Shown here piece after piece: positions 1-14,300 of a DNA stretch of 40,523 bases; the first letter of the stretch is position 1; the number at the start of each line of letters is the position of its first letter. A program made the translations under genes and the position numbers. The notes beneath the pieces were generated by a model. The model had not been told where the DNA came from and ran no database searches. It worked only from the letters and a program-made list of their open reading frames with translations. The stretch comes from a virus. The DNA is taken from positions 1 through 40,523 of IMG/VR virus record IMGVR_UViG_3300012178_000006. The stretch is one strand, 5' to 3'.

Positions 1-2
1 GT

Positions 3-2321
3 TCTCGTTTTGCACAAACTCAAAATAAACTATCCGACATTGTAAAGAATGTAGGTGCCAGAGGAATGATGCCTTATGTAGATGAGGAAGTTTCCAGCCT
101 AACCAATGACCTCGCATATCACAAAAAAGCCAGTAACATTAAAGCAGAAGCTCTTGAGATTCTTGATGAATCTTCAGCCCCTTCAGCTATCCGTAATTAT
201 GTATTACGTAATGGAATTGGAATCAACTACGACGAAGAAACTGGAAAAGCAGCAGGAGTTAAAGGAGGATTTTCACAAAACGAATTATCTGTAGCACGAA
301 ACTGGGAAGATTTCAGTGACTACTTGAATAAATTTTCAACCAAACGAGAGGGCAATAGCCAAGAAACAACGTTTGGTCAGAGTGCGTATAGTGAAACCAT
401 GCCTAACGGAGATGTAATTAACTATCGTGAACAACTCTCAGGTATTGGATTTGATGAAGCTCATATGCAGAATATGAGAGCATTGCTTTCAGACCCTAAA
501 ATGAGGGAACAACTTTCTTTATATGCTAATGCTATTATAAGTGCAGATAATCCTGATGTACGTGTAACTGAAGGTGGAAAGATTGAACGTGACTTTTATG
601 TCAGACAGACAGATAAGACCACAGGTAAATATTTAACCTCTGAAGGAGAACTTACAGAAGATGCAGGCAAAGCCAAGGTAGTTAAAGAACCCAAAGAGTT
701 TGCCTCTAAAGCAGCCATGGCTGCAAGTATGATAGCTGAGCCTTATTCTATGAGGGATTCTGGAATCAAAACAAAATATTTAACCACTAAATCTATCAAC
801 AGAGAAGGTGGAAGTGGTAGTAGCTTAGGAAATGATCCTTTATTTACCACTTCCCAATCTGTTAAAGTTCCTGAAATGGATTCTGCTAAATATTTGTCTG
901 GGCTATATGATCAAAAACAACAGATTGTAGACAGAGAAAAAGAAATTCTTGACTCTCTTTATGATATTGGTGGTGAAATTTTTGGAACCAGAGGACAACC
1001 TGTTAATGATTTTCAGGTAAATACAGTTAACGGTAAAATTCAAATCAGTTACAACGAAGATGAATCTTCAACCCAACGGACTACATTAAACGGTGTAGAC
1101 GAAATCACTGAATTTTTCACAAACAGACAAGAAGCTCTGCCTGAAAATTCCCCTGAGAGATTGCGTATAGGGCAAAACAAAAATTCTGTACTTCAAAAAG
1201 TAGGGGCTACACAAGAAATATTAAACCGAAGACGTGTTTTAAGTGAACAATTATATGATGCTCAAACATACACACATAACGAATTAGCTAAACGCGTCAA
1301 TGATGATGTGTTATCACTTGTACAGTTTAATCCTAATGGGGCCATTGGGATAAATGAGCAACAATTATTAAATAAAATCAACGAAAATCCTGATAAGTAC
1401 GAAAAAGGAAAACTTCCTGGAGGGGCATTTGTTGATAATAGTGACGATATGAGTGTAGGAGAAATGAGAGTTGTACAAGCTTATGATATCCTTGCTGGTA
1501 GTAAATCTTTAATGATAGGAGCAACAGACACTAAATATGATGTTTTTCAAAAACTTTCTTCCATTATAAGTAAAGAAGGAATAGACAACGGTCTTGTTAT
1601 TCGAAAAACAACCTACGGTTTTGAGTATTATAAAGCAGGTAGTATGATTAAAAATGTATTACCTCAGGCTAAAGACATCCAACAAAAAATGGTGGATGAT
1701 CTTAGAGATGCTGGTGAGTTTAAAGAATACATTGGAGTTAAGTTAATTCCTGGTCTCAAAGAGCATGAATATGTTATTGGAGCTATTGAGCAAAATAAAG
1801 GTTTAACAGATGAAGGCTCTTCCATGGACTTTGTGAAATCAAATGGAGAAGGGCTCACAGATGATGAACAGGAAGTTATAAGAAAGTCGAAATTCAGACC
1901 ACACTCTATTGTTCTTATGGATGGAGAACCAAAAATCATTGGTAGTTTTATCAATAAAACTGATGATATAGCTGTGGAAGGTCTTGAACGAGTTTTTGCA
2001 GGAGGAGAAGAAGCTAGTAGTATGGCTCAATACCTATACGGAGAAAAATATCAACTTGGTTTAGGTGTAGCGTCTATTAATAGTCTCCTCCCTGAACTTA
2101 TGTCAGGCAACTCTTCCATAGAGCTTACCCCAGCTATGCAACGCTCTATTGCAGGGGGCTATGACTCTGGGCAAACATTACGTATAGAACACAAAGTAAC
2201 CCGTAACAGATATGGAGAAAATTCTCGATTTGTTATTAGAGATAGTAACGGGAGGTTTGTGGAAGACGCTCCAGATGCGTATACTATACAAGGTATTTTG
2301 TTGTCCTTAGTTACTGAATAA
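3..2321 (+). CDS. Large virion-associated protein, 5'-truncated (probable cargo or polymerase-cluster protein)
   Basis: The reading frame is open from the left edge, through an ATG pair at 66, to a TAA at 2319-2321. The true start therefore lies outside the window and at least 772 residues are visible. The protein is hydrophilic, mixed-charge and mostly helical in character, with no signal peptide, clear membrane segment or catalytic motif that I recognise. Only 7 bases separate it from the giant polymerase gene downstream, so the two are surely co-transcribed. In crAss-like phages the virion RNA polymerase gene sits in a cluster of very large genes whose products are packaged in the capsid as cargo. 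Membership of that cluster is inferred from position and size only. A start at 66 is possible but unlikely, because the upstream codons are also open and protein-like. Confidence 0.75.
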   Translation, partial: SRFAQTQNKLSDIVKNVGARGMMPYVDEEVSSLTNDLAYHKKASNIKAEALEILDESSAPSAIRNYVLRNGIGINYDEETGKAAGVKGGFSQNELSVARNWEDFSDYLNKFSTKREGNSQETTFGQSAYSETMPNGDVINYREQLSGIGFDEAHMQNMRALLSDPKMREQLSLYANAIISADNPDVRVTEGGKIERDFYVRQTDKTTGKYLTSEGELTEDAGKAKVVKEPKEFASKAAMAASMIAEPYSMRDSGIKTKYLTTKSINREGGSGSSLGNDPLFTTSQSVKVPEMDSAKYLSGLYDQKQQIVDREKEILDSLYDIGGEIFGTRGQPVNDFQVNTVNGKIQISYNEDESSTQRTTLNGVDEITEFFTNRQEALPENSPERLRIGQNKNSVLQKVGATQEILNRRRVLSEQLYDAQTYTHNELAKRVNDDVLSLVQFNPNGAIGINEQQLLNKINENPDKYEKGKLPGGAFVDNSDDMSVGEMRVVQAYDILAGSKSLMIGATDTKYDVFQKLSSIISKEGIDNGLVIRKTTYGFEYYKAGSMIKNVLPQAKDIQQKMVDDLRDAGEFKEYIGVKLIPGLKEHEYVIGAIEQNKGLTDEGSSMDFVKSNGEGLTDDEQEVIRKSKFRPHSIVLMDGEPKIIGSFINKTDDIAVEGLERVFAGGEEASSMAQYLYGEKYQLGLGVASINSLLPELMSGNSSIELTPAMQRSIAGGYDSGQTLRIEHKVTRNRYGENSRFVIRDSNGRFVEDAPDAYTIQGILLSLVTE

Positions 2322-2328
2322 ATAAGAT

Positions 2329-5300
2329 ATGTCTGAACTCGATCCACTTACAAATTTACCCAAAAACGATCCAGAACCAACTCCTGCTAAAATAGGTACT
2401 CCAAAAGGCAAAAGTTCTTTGGATGAACTACGTCGTTCTCACAGAGCATTAGGCTCTCTCAGAGGAGGAGAAGGAAGAACAGTTCAAGGAACGTTTGGGG
2501 ATTATGCTCCAGGTGCTAACATTGTTAGTAATAAAAACTTCAACCAAATAAGAGCCCAAGGTCAATCAGGCTTAGAATTATTTGGCAAATCTCTTGCTCA
2601 GGCAGGGGGTACTGTTGTAGGTATGGGGCTTGAAGCTGTTGGTTTTCTTGGAGATATACCTCAAGCCATTACTCATATGGCTACAGGAAGTGAAATGGAA
2701 TTTGAGAGAAATTTTATTTCCCAAATGGGAAACGATATTGAAGAATGGACTCAAGACCAATTTCAGGTATATACAACAGATGAAGTAAATAATGGAGAAT
2801 TCGGGCGTTTCTTTGATGCTACCTATTGGGCTTCCCTCGCTCCAAGTATTGCAAGTACGTTATCTCTTATGCTTCCTGCAGGTGTTATTGGACGTGGAGC
2901 TGCTTATGCAGCAAGAGCTTTTAGAGCAGGTAAATTGGGAACACAAGTAGCTGAAACTGTAGGGGCTGCAGTTAGTTCTCGTCATATGGAAGGTATGTTA
3001 GAAGCTTATGAGTCTTACGAGCAGAATTATGACAAAGCTATTAATGAAGGACGTTCAGAACTTGAAGCTAATACAATTGCCTCCCAAGAAGCAGCAGGAA
3101 CTTATAGAAGAGGATATATTAACTTAGTTACGGATCTGCTTCAATGGGGAGCACTATCAAGAGGATTAAATTTCTCTAACCGAGCTATGAAATCAAGTAT
3201 CATCGATATCAGTGAGAAGTCAGGTGATGATCTTGTTAAAGCAGTAGGTAATGTTTTAAAACGAAATCCTTCTCTTACATACAAACAAGCTGTACAAAAA
3301 GCAGGATTTGATTGGAAAGACTGGGCAAGACAATCAGTCTTAGAGGGGTATGAGGAATTTAATCAGGAGTTTATTAAACGGATTGCTTCACATAATGCAG
3401 ACGTTTCTCTTGGATTAACAGATGGCAAAGCCATGGGCTTTGGAGAAGCTATAGGCTCAAGCTTAATGGCAGAACATGTACAAGATCCTAAAACATGGGA
3501 TGCAGCCCTTATGGGATTCATAGGTGGTGCTGTATTTCAAGGTGCTGGTGGAGCCTATGCTTCTTACCAAAACAGAGGTCTTGAAGCAGATATGGCTATG
3601 AATATGAAAGCAGAGCAAGAGAAGCTCGGTTATATTCAGGAGACTGTAAAAAACATCAATGCGGCGATTCAAACCGGAGATACACAAAAAGCAGAAATTG
3701 AACGACAAACTCTTGTGTTCTCTCTGGCTATTAATGGAATGAATACAAAAGATGTAACCTTTGGTGGTGCAGCTATTGAAGGACGTATGGGTAATACCAT
3801 AGAAATGTTCGAAGCCATTAAGAACATGACAGAAGAAGAAAGAGCTAACTTTGGATTAGGTGAAGAATCTGTAGAACTTGCAGATAAAGTCATAAAAGAC
3901 TTACAAAGTATTGGAGATAATCTGAATAAGTTCTTTAATGAAACCAATGTATCTAAAGAATTGGATGGTCCATTGGCTATTATGAAAGCCGAACAAACCT
4001 ATCGTATCGACAAAGCTATTGAGATGGAGTCTGATATTGATGGTAAAATATCAGAGATATTAAGTGATGGCACCACAGGAAAGATTTATGAGAGTCTGGA
4101 TACAAACCAGCAATCCCTCTTTCAGGAAATCATCGAACTCGAAAGTCTGCGAAAGACTAAAAAGTTCCTTGAAGAAGCTCCTGAAGATGCTTACGGTGCT
4201 CCTGAGTACCGTATTTCCATGTTTAAAAAAGGAAAAGCAAAAGCTGTAGCTCGTATTGATGAGCGTATCAAAGAGATTTCAGAAGCTATTAATGGGAAGG
4301 TAAAACGAGGCAAAGCCAGTAAACTGGTTAATGAAGCAGATGTTACCCCTATTGCTGATCAAGATGTCAGTGGTATTATGAGCAATGAAGATGTTCAGGG
4401 AGTTCAGGATATTCTGAAGAATATGGAAGACAATGAACTCCATAGACTGTATGAAGCAAGAGCTGAAAACATGACAGCTCTTGAAATGAGTAAGGTTAAT
4501 CTTCAGGAACTCAATATGAAAGGCGTACATGAGTCTATTCTTGACGCCATGGAAAAAACCTCTGAACAATTACAGCGTGAATACACAGAACGTGTGATTG
4601 AAAACAAATACAGAGGCGGTGAAATGCTTTTATTTGAACGTGAGGATAAAGAAGGAGAAACCAAAATTGACTTTGGGCGTATTTTTTATCCAGAGGAGGG
4701 AGTGGTTGCAATTTTACCTGTGGACCGTGAAGGAAAAACCATAGGAGACATTGCTCGTGTTGATAAACTAAAAAGATTAAAGCGTATAGCTAAAGCCTCT
4801 GCTGTAGATTATGATCAGATGATGTCTACAGAAGCTTTTGAAATTTTTCAAAAAGAATTCCGTAAAAATTTAAAGAACGGAAACTTCGAACAAGCCTTTG
4901 CGTTTATTTCGGATAGACTGGCTGAGAGCAATTACAGTGATAAAATGCAGGGATTGAAGCAAGAGCTTCTTGATGGTTTTGGTGAGTATATCAATGATAT
5001 TGATAGTGCTGGTGAACTAATCAGCATATATAATAGCTTCTTAGATTTCATGCCTCCTACACAGCTTGCAGAAGCGCGAGATATTTTACAAACCAGAGTA
5101 GAAGAACTCCAAGATCAGATAAACGATGAGATCGAATCCATTTCAAAGAGTATCACGAGAAAAGTCAAAGACTTTAGGAAACTTCAGGAAAAGGTTACGG
5201 AGGCTGAAGAGACAACAGAACAATTTAAACAAGATGCATCAGCAAGGATTAATGAGATCTTCGATGAGTTGGTTGAACAGGAAGCAAAAGAAGAGCTCAT

Positions 5301-8300
5301 TAATTTAGATCGTCGAACAAAGCCTGCTAAAGCTATTGAAGCTCTCGAACGAGAGATGAAAGAAGCAGAGAAAGACTTGAAGAACGTCAAGAAAACGATT
5401 GAACGTGAACAAGCTCAGATCCTGAAAGACATTAAAACACTTCAGAAGCTTGCAGACAAAGTAGTAGATGATAAAATGTCTGCAGATATGATTCTTGACA
5501 AGGAGATGAAAGAGATCTTCTCTGAGATGGAGTATATCAAATCACGTCTCTTGCTTAATAGTAACATGACCATTGAAACTCTTGATGGTCTATCTTCTGA
5601 TTATGAAGAACTTTCAGCATCTGTAGAGCGTGCTATTACAGCTATTGAAAAGTTCAGGGAATACACTCAGGAAATTAACGATGCTTCTGGTGTTATCCGA
5701 AAAGCTACACGAAAAGCATATAACGAACTGCTTGAAGAAGGCTTACTTAGCCAAACAAGTAGTGTATTTGGTGATGTAGGCAAACAAATATTTGAAGCCT
5801 TTCGTATCAAGTTTAACAAGAACCTTACATCAGAGTTACAAAACTTAAATCCTGAAAGCTATGGAAACCGTTTTGAAGGTGTACGTAGACTTATAAATGA
5901 GACGCGAATAACGAGTAATAATTTCCCAGGTGACGTTAATTATTGGGCTGCATTTGATATTGATTATCCTATATTTAGTGAGCTATTCCAGTCTTCTGAA
6001 ATGGCAGAACTACTTAATGCTCGTAATGACATTCAACGCTTTATAGATCTTCGTAGTAAATACGAAACCTATCAGGGAGTACTTAAACGATATCAGCATA
6101 TTCTTCGTAATAGAGCTGTAGCTGTTAAAGGACGTACGGTTAAAGGAAAGAAATCTACTAAAGAGGACACAGATACAGTAGAGGATTTTAAACCTCAGCG
6201 TACTATATTTACAGCATTTAAACGATTGGCAGGAAACTCAGGTACTAATGACAAGCCAAATCCTGATGCCTCTCAACGACGCTTATACCGTTATATCACA
6301 AATACCAGCTTCAAGGATAATCCTCATTTTGTTGAGCTTATGCTTGCTCCTGATAATTATGATGTTCCAGAGTATTATGAACGTGATGAAGTTATTTTAG
6401 CTGCTGTTACAGATGAGAATGGAAATTACCTGAAAGAAGATGGTACTACTACAGAAACATTTTCTCTGGAAGAAAACCTGTATAGTACAATTACAGAGCC
6501 TTCATATACAATTCCTGGTAGTAAATATGATCGTACGTTCAAACCTACACCTGACTATTTGAAGAACCATTTTGCAGGCAAAAACTACAAAGAACGTAAA
6601 GCCAATTACGAGAAAGAAAAAGAACGTATCAAACAGGCATATGCTAAGCGACGTAATAAGTGGTTAGCAGACCTTCGAGATGGTAAAGAGATCAAGTTGG
6701 GTATCAATGGTAAATCAATGGGAATTGATTACATAGACCTTGATAATCCTCAGCCTCTGGAGACCATGTTTGATGTAGAGCAAGTCGATCTTCGTGTACA
6801 GACGAGAGAAGTGTTCGAATACAAAGGCGACGTAGTTCATTTTAAGCGGGGACATGTGGTTATCCTTGATAATGAGCGTGGTAATGCTCACGAAGGACAT
6901 ACACGTAATCTCAATGCCAAAGAGAAGAACACTATTATCGCTGCTTTACGTCAGTATGCAAACCAGTCTGAGTTCAAAGGAAAGAAAGCAAATTATAATA
7001 AGGAACTCAGAGAAAGAGCAGGAAGACTACAGGATGCTGAAGGTAATGTATTATCTAAACCAGCCTTTGAAGTTGTCAAAGATTTGATTTATAGCTTTGA
7101 AGATAACGCCTACCTGGAATTGATGGGTAATGAAATGCGGGTTGGCGATCAGATTATTCCTATCTACGCTGAAAATGCTGATGGGGAGTTCATCAATAAA
7201 CTCAATCCTGAACTTGAAAATGCTTTAGTAGAAGTTCTTGATGGTACCCACATACAGGTACAAAGTGCTCCTCTTAAAAATTCTGATGAAACTTATTATC
7301 AAATTATTTATGAAGATGGGCAGTTTAAAGAAACAGAGTATCCAAGTTACAAACAGTACCTGTTAGACAATAAGGTTGTTCAAACGTATCTGCAGAAACC
7401 TCCTAAGCCTGAAAATGGTGAAGAAGGGTTCCGTAGCTATAATCAGTCATTGGTTATCAGTGATAAGGCTCTTGATTTAGGACAATCAGAATTTACACTT
7501 GATGATGCAGATTCCACACCACCTCCTACAGAAGAAGACTCCGGTCCTACAGAAGTAGATCTTGCTGTTGAAGGTGAGATTATCTCTGATATTTCTCAGA
7601 TTAATAACAAGGAAGTTATTGTTGAATACACAGGAGCTGCTATTCCTTTGCGTGTGAAGGTAACTAACATTGATGGAAACATTGATACAGAGATACTTTC
7701 CTATGACCTTGAGAATGCTACAGACCCTATTAAAAAGACCTTTGATGTCATTACCAAGAATGCTGAGAAACGCAATAAACTGTTTACCAGTTGGTTAAAT
7801 GATGGAGACAAGTTTAAGCTTATAGAAGATCTTCAAACATTTGAAATTCAAAAGGAAGAAACCACTGAGGTTCCTGAACCTGAAGAAAGTACTATAGCTG
7901 ATCCTGAAGTTGTAGATGCTTATCAAATTGAAACCCCTGGTAAAGAAGAGTCTGAGTATTATGATAAGATAGAAAAGAAATCTGATAAGAAAGACGATGC
8001 TACTTTTGACTGGTTCAAGGGAACAGCCTCAGGAAGAGTTCTTACTAACAGAGAGTTTGATATCATAACAGGTAATCTTACTTCTGCCACAGGAGTTCCT
8101 GTTGTAGTTAAGTCCAAAGTAGAAGGATTGGAGTTCTTACAAGAGCATTCAGATGAAAAATTTACTCTGGAAAACCTTCCTAAAGGCGCTTACCACAGAG
8201 GAATAGCCTATGTATTTACAGATGGTGAGATAAACTCAGAGACGGTATTTCATGAAGTAGGTCACGCTATTGTCGATCAAATCATGGACCAAAACCCTGA

Positions 8301-11300
8301 ACTTGCAAGAGAACTATACAACAGTATTGCTTCTACTGCTCAGGGAAGACGTATCATCGAACAAGTTGAAGCTGGCTATGGAGATGCGTTTCCTAATAAC
8401 GTTGCTGATCCTGCTGTTGTAGGAGAAATCATTACAACTGTACTTGGTAAGGAAGCTTCCAATCAGTATCAGGATAAAGGAACCCTTCAAAAGATTTGGG
8501 ATGCTATCAGAAACTTCTTCCAAGAGATTTTTGGAGAGTCTATACGAGTGAATGAACTAAATGCGACCACATCTATCAAAGATTTAGCTAAAATCTTGTC
8601 AGAAGGTCGTGATATTCAATTAACTCCTACGCTCATTAACCGTAATACCCTAAGACTACAGAAAGCAGATGACCTTGTTCTAAATGATTCTGTGAAATTT
8701 ACAAGTGATACTATGGACATGATGAACTATCTGTTCTTTGACAACTTGTTCAACGTGTTCCCTGATAAGTTGAACATCTTGTTTATATCAGATGACAGTA
8801 AAGAGTACTATAACGAAGTGTTAAAGGCTGTGAAAGCTGATGTACTTGTGCGAAGAAATACTGCCGTTAAACAGCTAAAAGAACGTAAAGCTAAAGGCAA
8901 GCCTATTTCTAAAGAGCATACAAACTTTATTGATAACTTAGACTTTGTTCGTAATAATTGGGATAAAGTTATTTCCCTGCATCAACGTAACCTAAAAAGA
9001 TATAACATAGAGGTTATTACTGAGGATACTATTGGAGATTCTGTAACCAAAGACAGTAACAAGTATTATCAAGACGCCTCAATCAATTTTTCAGCGAAAC
9101 AAAATGCCACGTCTGCTGTTCGGTTCTTAGTAGGAAGTCTGAGTTCTCATAAAGCGAACTCTTCATTTCCTGGAATTAAGAAGAATGTTGATTTTGGCAA
9201 GGTATTCAATGTACTGGCTAATCATATGGCAGGCACAACTACATTGGCTGAAAAGAGAGATGTCATCACACAGAAGATTCGTCATCAGGAAGGAATGACA
9301 GACCTTTTAAATCGTACCTTCATGAAATCTGGCTTTACTAAAGCAGATATTAACCTGATGCTACAGTTTAATGAGGCGTTCTCTAAGCACAATAACAGTT
9401 ACAAGATTGCTATCAGTGATGAAGGAGACAGTTTTAAACTGATTGATGCAACGATTAATACCAGTAAAAACAGACTTGTAAAAGAATGGTTCTCTAACAG
9501 TATTCGTCAAAACGTATATACGTTGAAGAACAACCAGCTGGTCTACAAACCTTCTTTGGTTAATAGTCTGAAACAAAAGGACCTCTTACTGACGTTCCTT
9601 AATAAAGACTATCAGGAACGTTTAACTAAGAGAGCTCCTAATGAGGAAGCTCAGTACAAATCATATTACAAACGTCTGCAATTCCTTGAGAAGTTAGGTA
9701 TCCACGTTACAGCTTATGATTCTCTTCCTTCTGAAGAGTTTAATAACTCTGTTGATCATATGTATAATCTGATCAAAAAAGGAAAAGGGATTAATGCTTT
9801 CCTTCGTGATGGAGATATGGAAGGAGATTTAAACGCTGTTGTTCAGCACGAAATTGACAATTCTGTCGATTGGGTAGAGAATCAGCATTTGAATCTTGAA
9901 AATGAAACCGTGTATAATGTTACACTGAATCATTATATCTCTTTGATTGAAGATAAGATCAATCGAGCAGCTAATTTGAACACGTTGTTGGATGAAAATC
10001 CTCATCTAAAATCTGATTACAGCAAACGGTCTATTCTACTGAACAGGAAAGGAACCTCTACACCTCGACATACCAAGCTATTTAATAAAGATGGAGAACG
10101 GACTGGTAAACTGACCATTAATATCACAGAAGGAATTAAAGGAAACCGTAAAGCCACACCTTTTGGCAAGTTAGACCATTCTGATAAAATACGTGTACAC
10201 ATAAACTCTGTGCTTAGTGGACAATATCCATTATTCCGAGCAGGAGATAAGAAGCTTGAACGTTTCATAGAACTTGGAGAGATATTCTCTAAGAAAGAGA
10301 TACGTGAAAACACGTACGTTAAGCAGTTTACAGAATACTTGATGGACGAGTTGGACTACATTCGTAAAAACAGAGACCTTTTAAGCCAGTATGCTGGAGC
10401 TCAGAATCTTGTAGAGAATCCTATTGAGAACTCCATTATGCCTAAGATGGTAAGTGGTAATAAGAAGCTGAAGACAGCCATGGAGAAATACATTGATGGT
10501 AACCTCTCAGCTATGACTCAAACTATGTTCTCTACAGCAGAACATCAGATTAAGAAGCATTTTGAAGACATGATTCCAGAGACTATTGACTATCTGGAAG
10601 AGTTTATGGTGGTTGAGAAGCAAGGAGACTCCTATAAAAACAATGGGTTACTTGGACTCGTTGATAACGACATGGTAAAATATAATCAAGAACAACTTGA
10701 GAATATTATAAAGACTGTTGTAATCAGTGAAGCAGCTGCTAACATTGAGCAAACCAAAGTATTTACTGGTCACCCTGCTTTTTATAAGAAGTCTGATAAC
10801 TTCTTCCACAGAATGAGTGGTGCTCTTGGTACTAAAAAGATATCTTCTGTAGGTAATGGTGTAAACAACCTGTTAAACCAATTCTTCCCTTCTAATCAAC
10901 GGCTGTATGCATATACAGATAGTAAAGGAAGACTACAAACTACAGACAAATACGAGAAAGGCTATCGTCCTATTATTCGTACAGCTGTATTCTCTGATGT
11001 CATTACTCGTTCTACGGAACTTGAAGAAATCAAGAAGACGCTGAAAAATGCAGATGCTTACGAGACTATGGAAGAAGCAGATGCTATAGGTATGGTATCT
11101 CTGGAAACCTATCGAGATATGAAACTTCGAGGTGCAGAATGGACAGAAGCCCTTGAACGACTATATCAGTGGGAGAAACGACCAGAAGGAGCTACTTCTA
11201 TACAATTTGAGAACTGGACCACAGGAGAAACAGAAAAAGTAACTGCCAGAGACCTTGTTAATACAGATGGTAAGCGTACCACGTTTAACATGCTCAAGCC

Positions 11301-14300
11301 TCAGTATTTTGGACCTCTTGCAGAGGAAGAATTTATTCCAGGGATGTATAAGACAGCTTTATTACCTGTTCTTCGTGAGTACAATACGCCAGCTTTCACT
11401 ACGCTCAAAGAATACATGAGCAAAAGTAAAACTGGAATCGTTACTTTTGAGTCTGCTAATAAGGTAGGAACCAAAAATCCTGGACAAGAGCTCTATAAAG
11501 ATGGAGTTCCTGACTTTTCTGAAGTAACTACCCAAGACAGTTACTTTGAGTATTGGGGATTACAACTACAGACAGGAAACTCTGTTAAAGACCGCGTTAT
11601 CCTTGGTAGCCAGTTCATGAAGCAAATACTTTCAGGAATTTATGAGAATGGAGAAGTACGCTCAGATAAAGCAGCTGAGCTTGGTGATCTTGCCAGTGAA
11701 ATGACACGTACACATTCAGATCTTATTCAACTGGGTATCGATGAATTGATTGAGGAACTTGGTCTTACCATGGTTGAAGGTCGCTATACCATAGATAGTA
11801 TGGAAAGCCTCATCGATTTTCTTGTAGATGAAGCTGAGCAACGTGATGCTAACAACAACCTTATTCAGGGGTTAAGCAACCTCAAGAAACTCATGGAAGC
11901 TGGATTAGGTTTAGACGTATTGCCTAACCGAGACAAGGTTGAAAACATCCTTGCAAGTATCGCAGACAGTCGTGTTATTAGTCAGAAGGTTCATGGTGGA
12001 GCTAAAGTACAGGCATCAAGCACGTTCTTTGAGAAAAATCCTCGTGTGAAAGTTGGAGACAAATACCTGTCTAATGAGCTACAATTCTACCCTGAAGAGG
12101 GAGAGGGTAAAGGATACATGGAAGTGTATATGCCACATTACTTCAAAGAACTATTTGGAGACAACCCTGAAGACGTAGCCAATGAACTTCTTGAAGCTGT
12201 TGGATTCCGTATTCCTACTTCTGGACTTAACGTTATTGAGCGTATTAAAATCAAAGGGTTCTTACCACAATCTGCAGGAGAAACAATTGTACTGCCGACT
12301 GAAATTGTAGCTAAAGCAGGTAGTGACTTTGACGTTGATAAGCTGAATGTTCTCCTTCCTAATTACCGTATGGTAAAAGGAAAGCCTGAGTACATTGAGT
12401 TCTTTGAAAACGGTGATCAAGCATTAAAGGTTATTGATAAGATGTACAAAGAGCTTGAAACAGATGATGTTGCTGTTATACGAAAACAACTGAAGAAGCG
12501 AGGCTATGGTAAATTAGCTGATATGCTTATAGATAAAACAGTGAAAACTGGAAAACGCATTAAGAATGCCTCTAAACAATCACTGAATACTAAGCAGGCA
12601 TATCAAAACCGCCTCATCAGCATTTCCAGCCAGATACTTAGCCACAAAACAAACCGTGAAGCACTGCTGACTCCGATTGGTATTGATGTTCTTGATAATC
12701 TGAAACAGGAAATCGATGATATCAGGAAAGAAACTTACGAGAGTGACTATGCAACCATGACCACCAACTTCAAATACCTCACCCGTATTACACAGCGTAA
12801 TATCGAGAGTATTGCAGGTACTGGACTTTCTGCACTTCATGTAAGTGATCATGTACACTCTACACGTTACAACTACTACATGCTGAAAAACTTTGATCTG
12901 GAGATTCCTCACAATCAAACAGAGTCTGGAAGAGTAAGTCTTGCAGGAGCTAAGGCTTATAAGACAAGTGAAAAAGTTGAAGACATACACAAGAACGAAG
13001 AGATTGGAGATACTCTTAATCAGATTACTAACATGTTTATTGATGGGGTAAAGAACCCTATCAGTTATTCACTGAACCTGAATCTTACAACAGCTAAAAC
13101 CGCTTTATACCTCATACGTGCAGGAACTCCTGTTAGAAAAGTAATGTACTTGCTTAATCAACCTATTGTACGAGAGTATACGAAGCTGAAATCTATTCAG
13201 GAGTCTATTGCCAATGAGCCTAAGTGGACAGATAAAAAGTTTGAGCAATTACTGACAGACCAAAAGATTGATAAGATCATTCGCGATAAATACGGAAAAG
13301 GGTTTTCTCCTGTCGATTACTCTGATACTGAGATGAAAGATCAGTTATTCTCTCCTACCAACGGAGAGCAACGTTCTTATCTGCAAGAATATCTGAAAGC
13401 AGAAACAGGAGCTACTGAATTGAATAAATACATTCAGTCTACACGTATTGATACGCAGGCAATGGGTAAAAATACATCCCAATTAGAGTTAATGCTCGGA
13501 GACCTTGAGTTTATTAACGAGAAATCCTCGGTAGTTCGAAACTCTGATCGTGTAGTGGCTAACACTATGGATAAAGATACTCCAGGATTCTTACAGCCTC
13601 ATTATACTGCTTTGAAAGAGTTTAAGAAGCTATTTGTACCTTTCTTTTCTCATTATTCTAACCCAGACAGCAATCATGTATACGAAAACATGGTGTCCTT
13701 TGTATCTTCTCTTGATGGACTTGTGGAAGACAAAGTAAAATTGCTGGATAAGGTAAAGGCTGACTTGTTAACCTATAAGTTAATGACATCTCCTGTTATG
13801 ATAAATGACTCTCAATATGGTCCTATAGGGGGATCTGTTGATAAGCTGATGGTAGATGAGAATTCAGTGCCTGAACGTGTAATGAAGAAACGAGAAACGT
13901 CTGACAACCTCTTCCTTGAATATCTGCTCCCCATTCTGTCTCAGGAAAATATTGAAGGCAAGGGCTATAACAGCTTGAAGCTTGTAGACCAGCGTTTAGA
14001 TATTGTTGAGCAGAACAACCTTATTAATGAGTTTAGAAATCTGTTTGTCACTGACCCCCAGTTAGCTGCAGATATCACACGTTTTGTTATCCTGCAAAGT
14101 GGATTACAACTGAGTCCTATCACATTTACTAAGTTTATTCCTCAAGAATACTACTCAGAAATGTTGGGTTCCGTTGCAAATGCGCCTCTTAATAAACAAC
14201 AATTTATTCAACGGTTTATTCAGAATAACACCAATGACAACCTTCTGTTGCCTATTCAGTGGAAAAGAGGTAAACCTGACAAAGCTAAGTTATGGAAACG

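Noticed and set aside
12580-12990. 136-residue minus-strand frame inside the polymerase gene
   Set aside because: It lies entirely opposite strongly coding sequence, is Cys/Phe-rich in the way antisense shadows are, and has no coupling or ribosome binding site.
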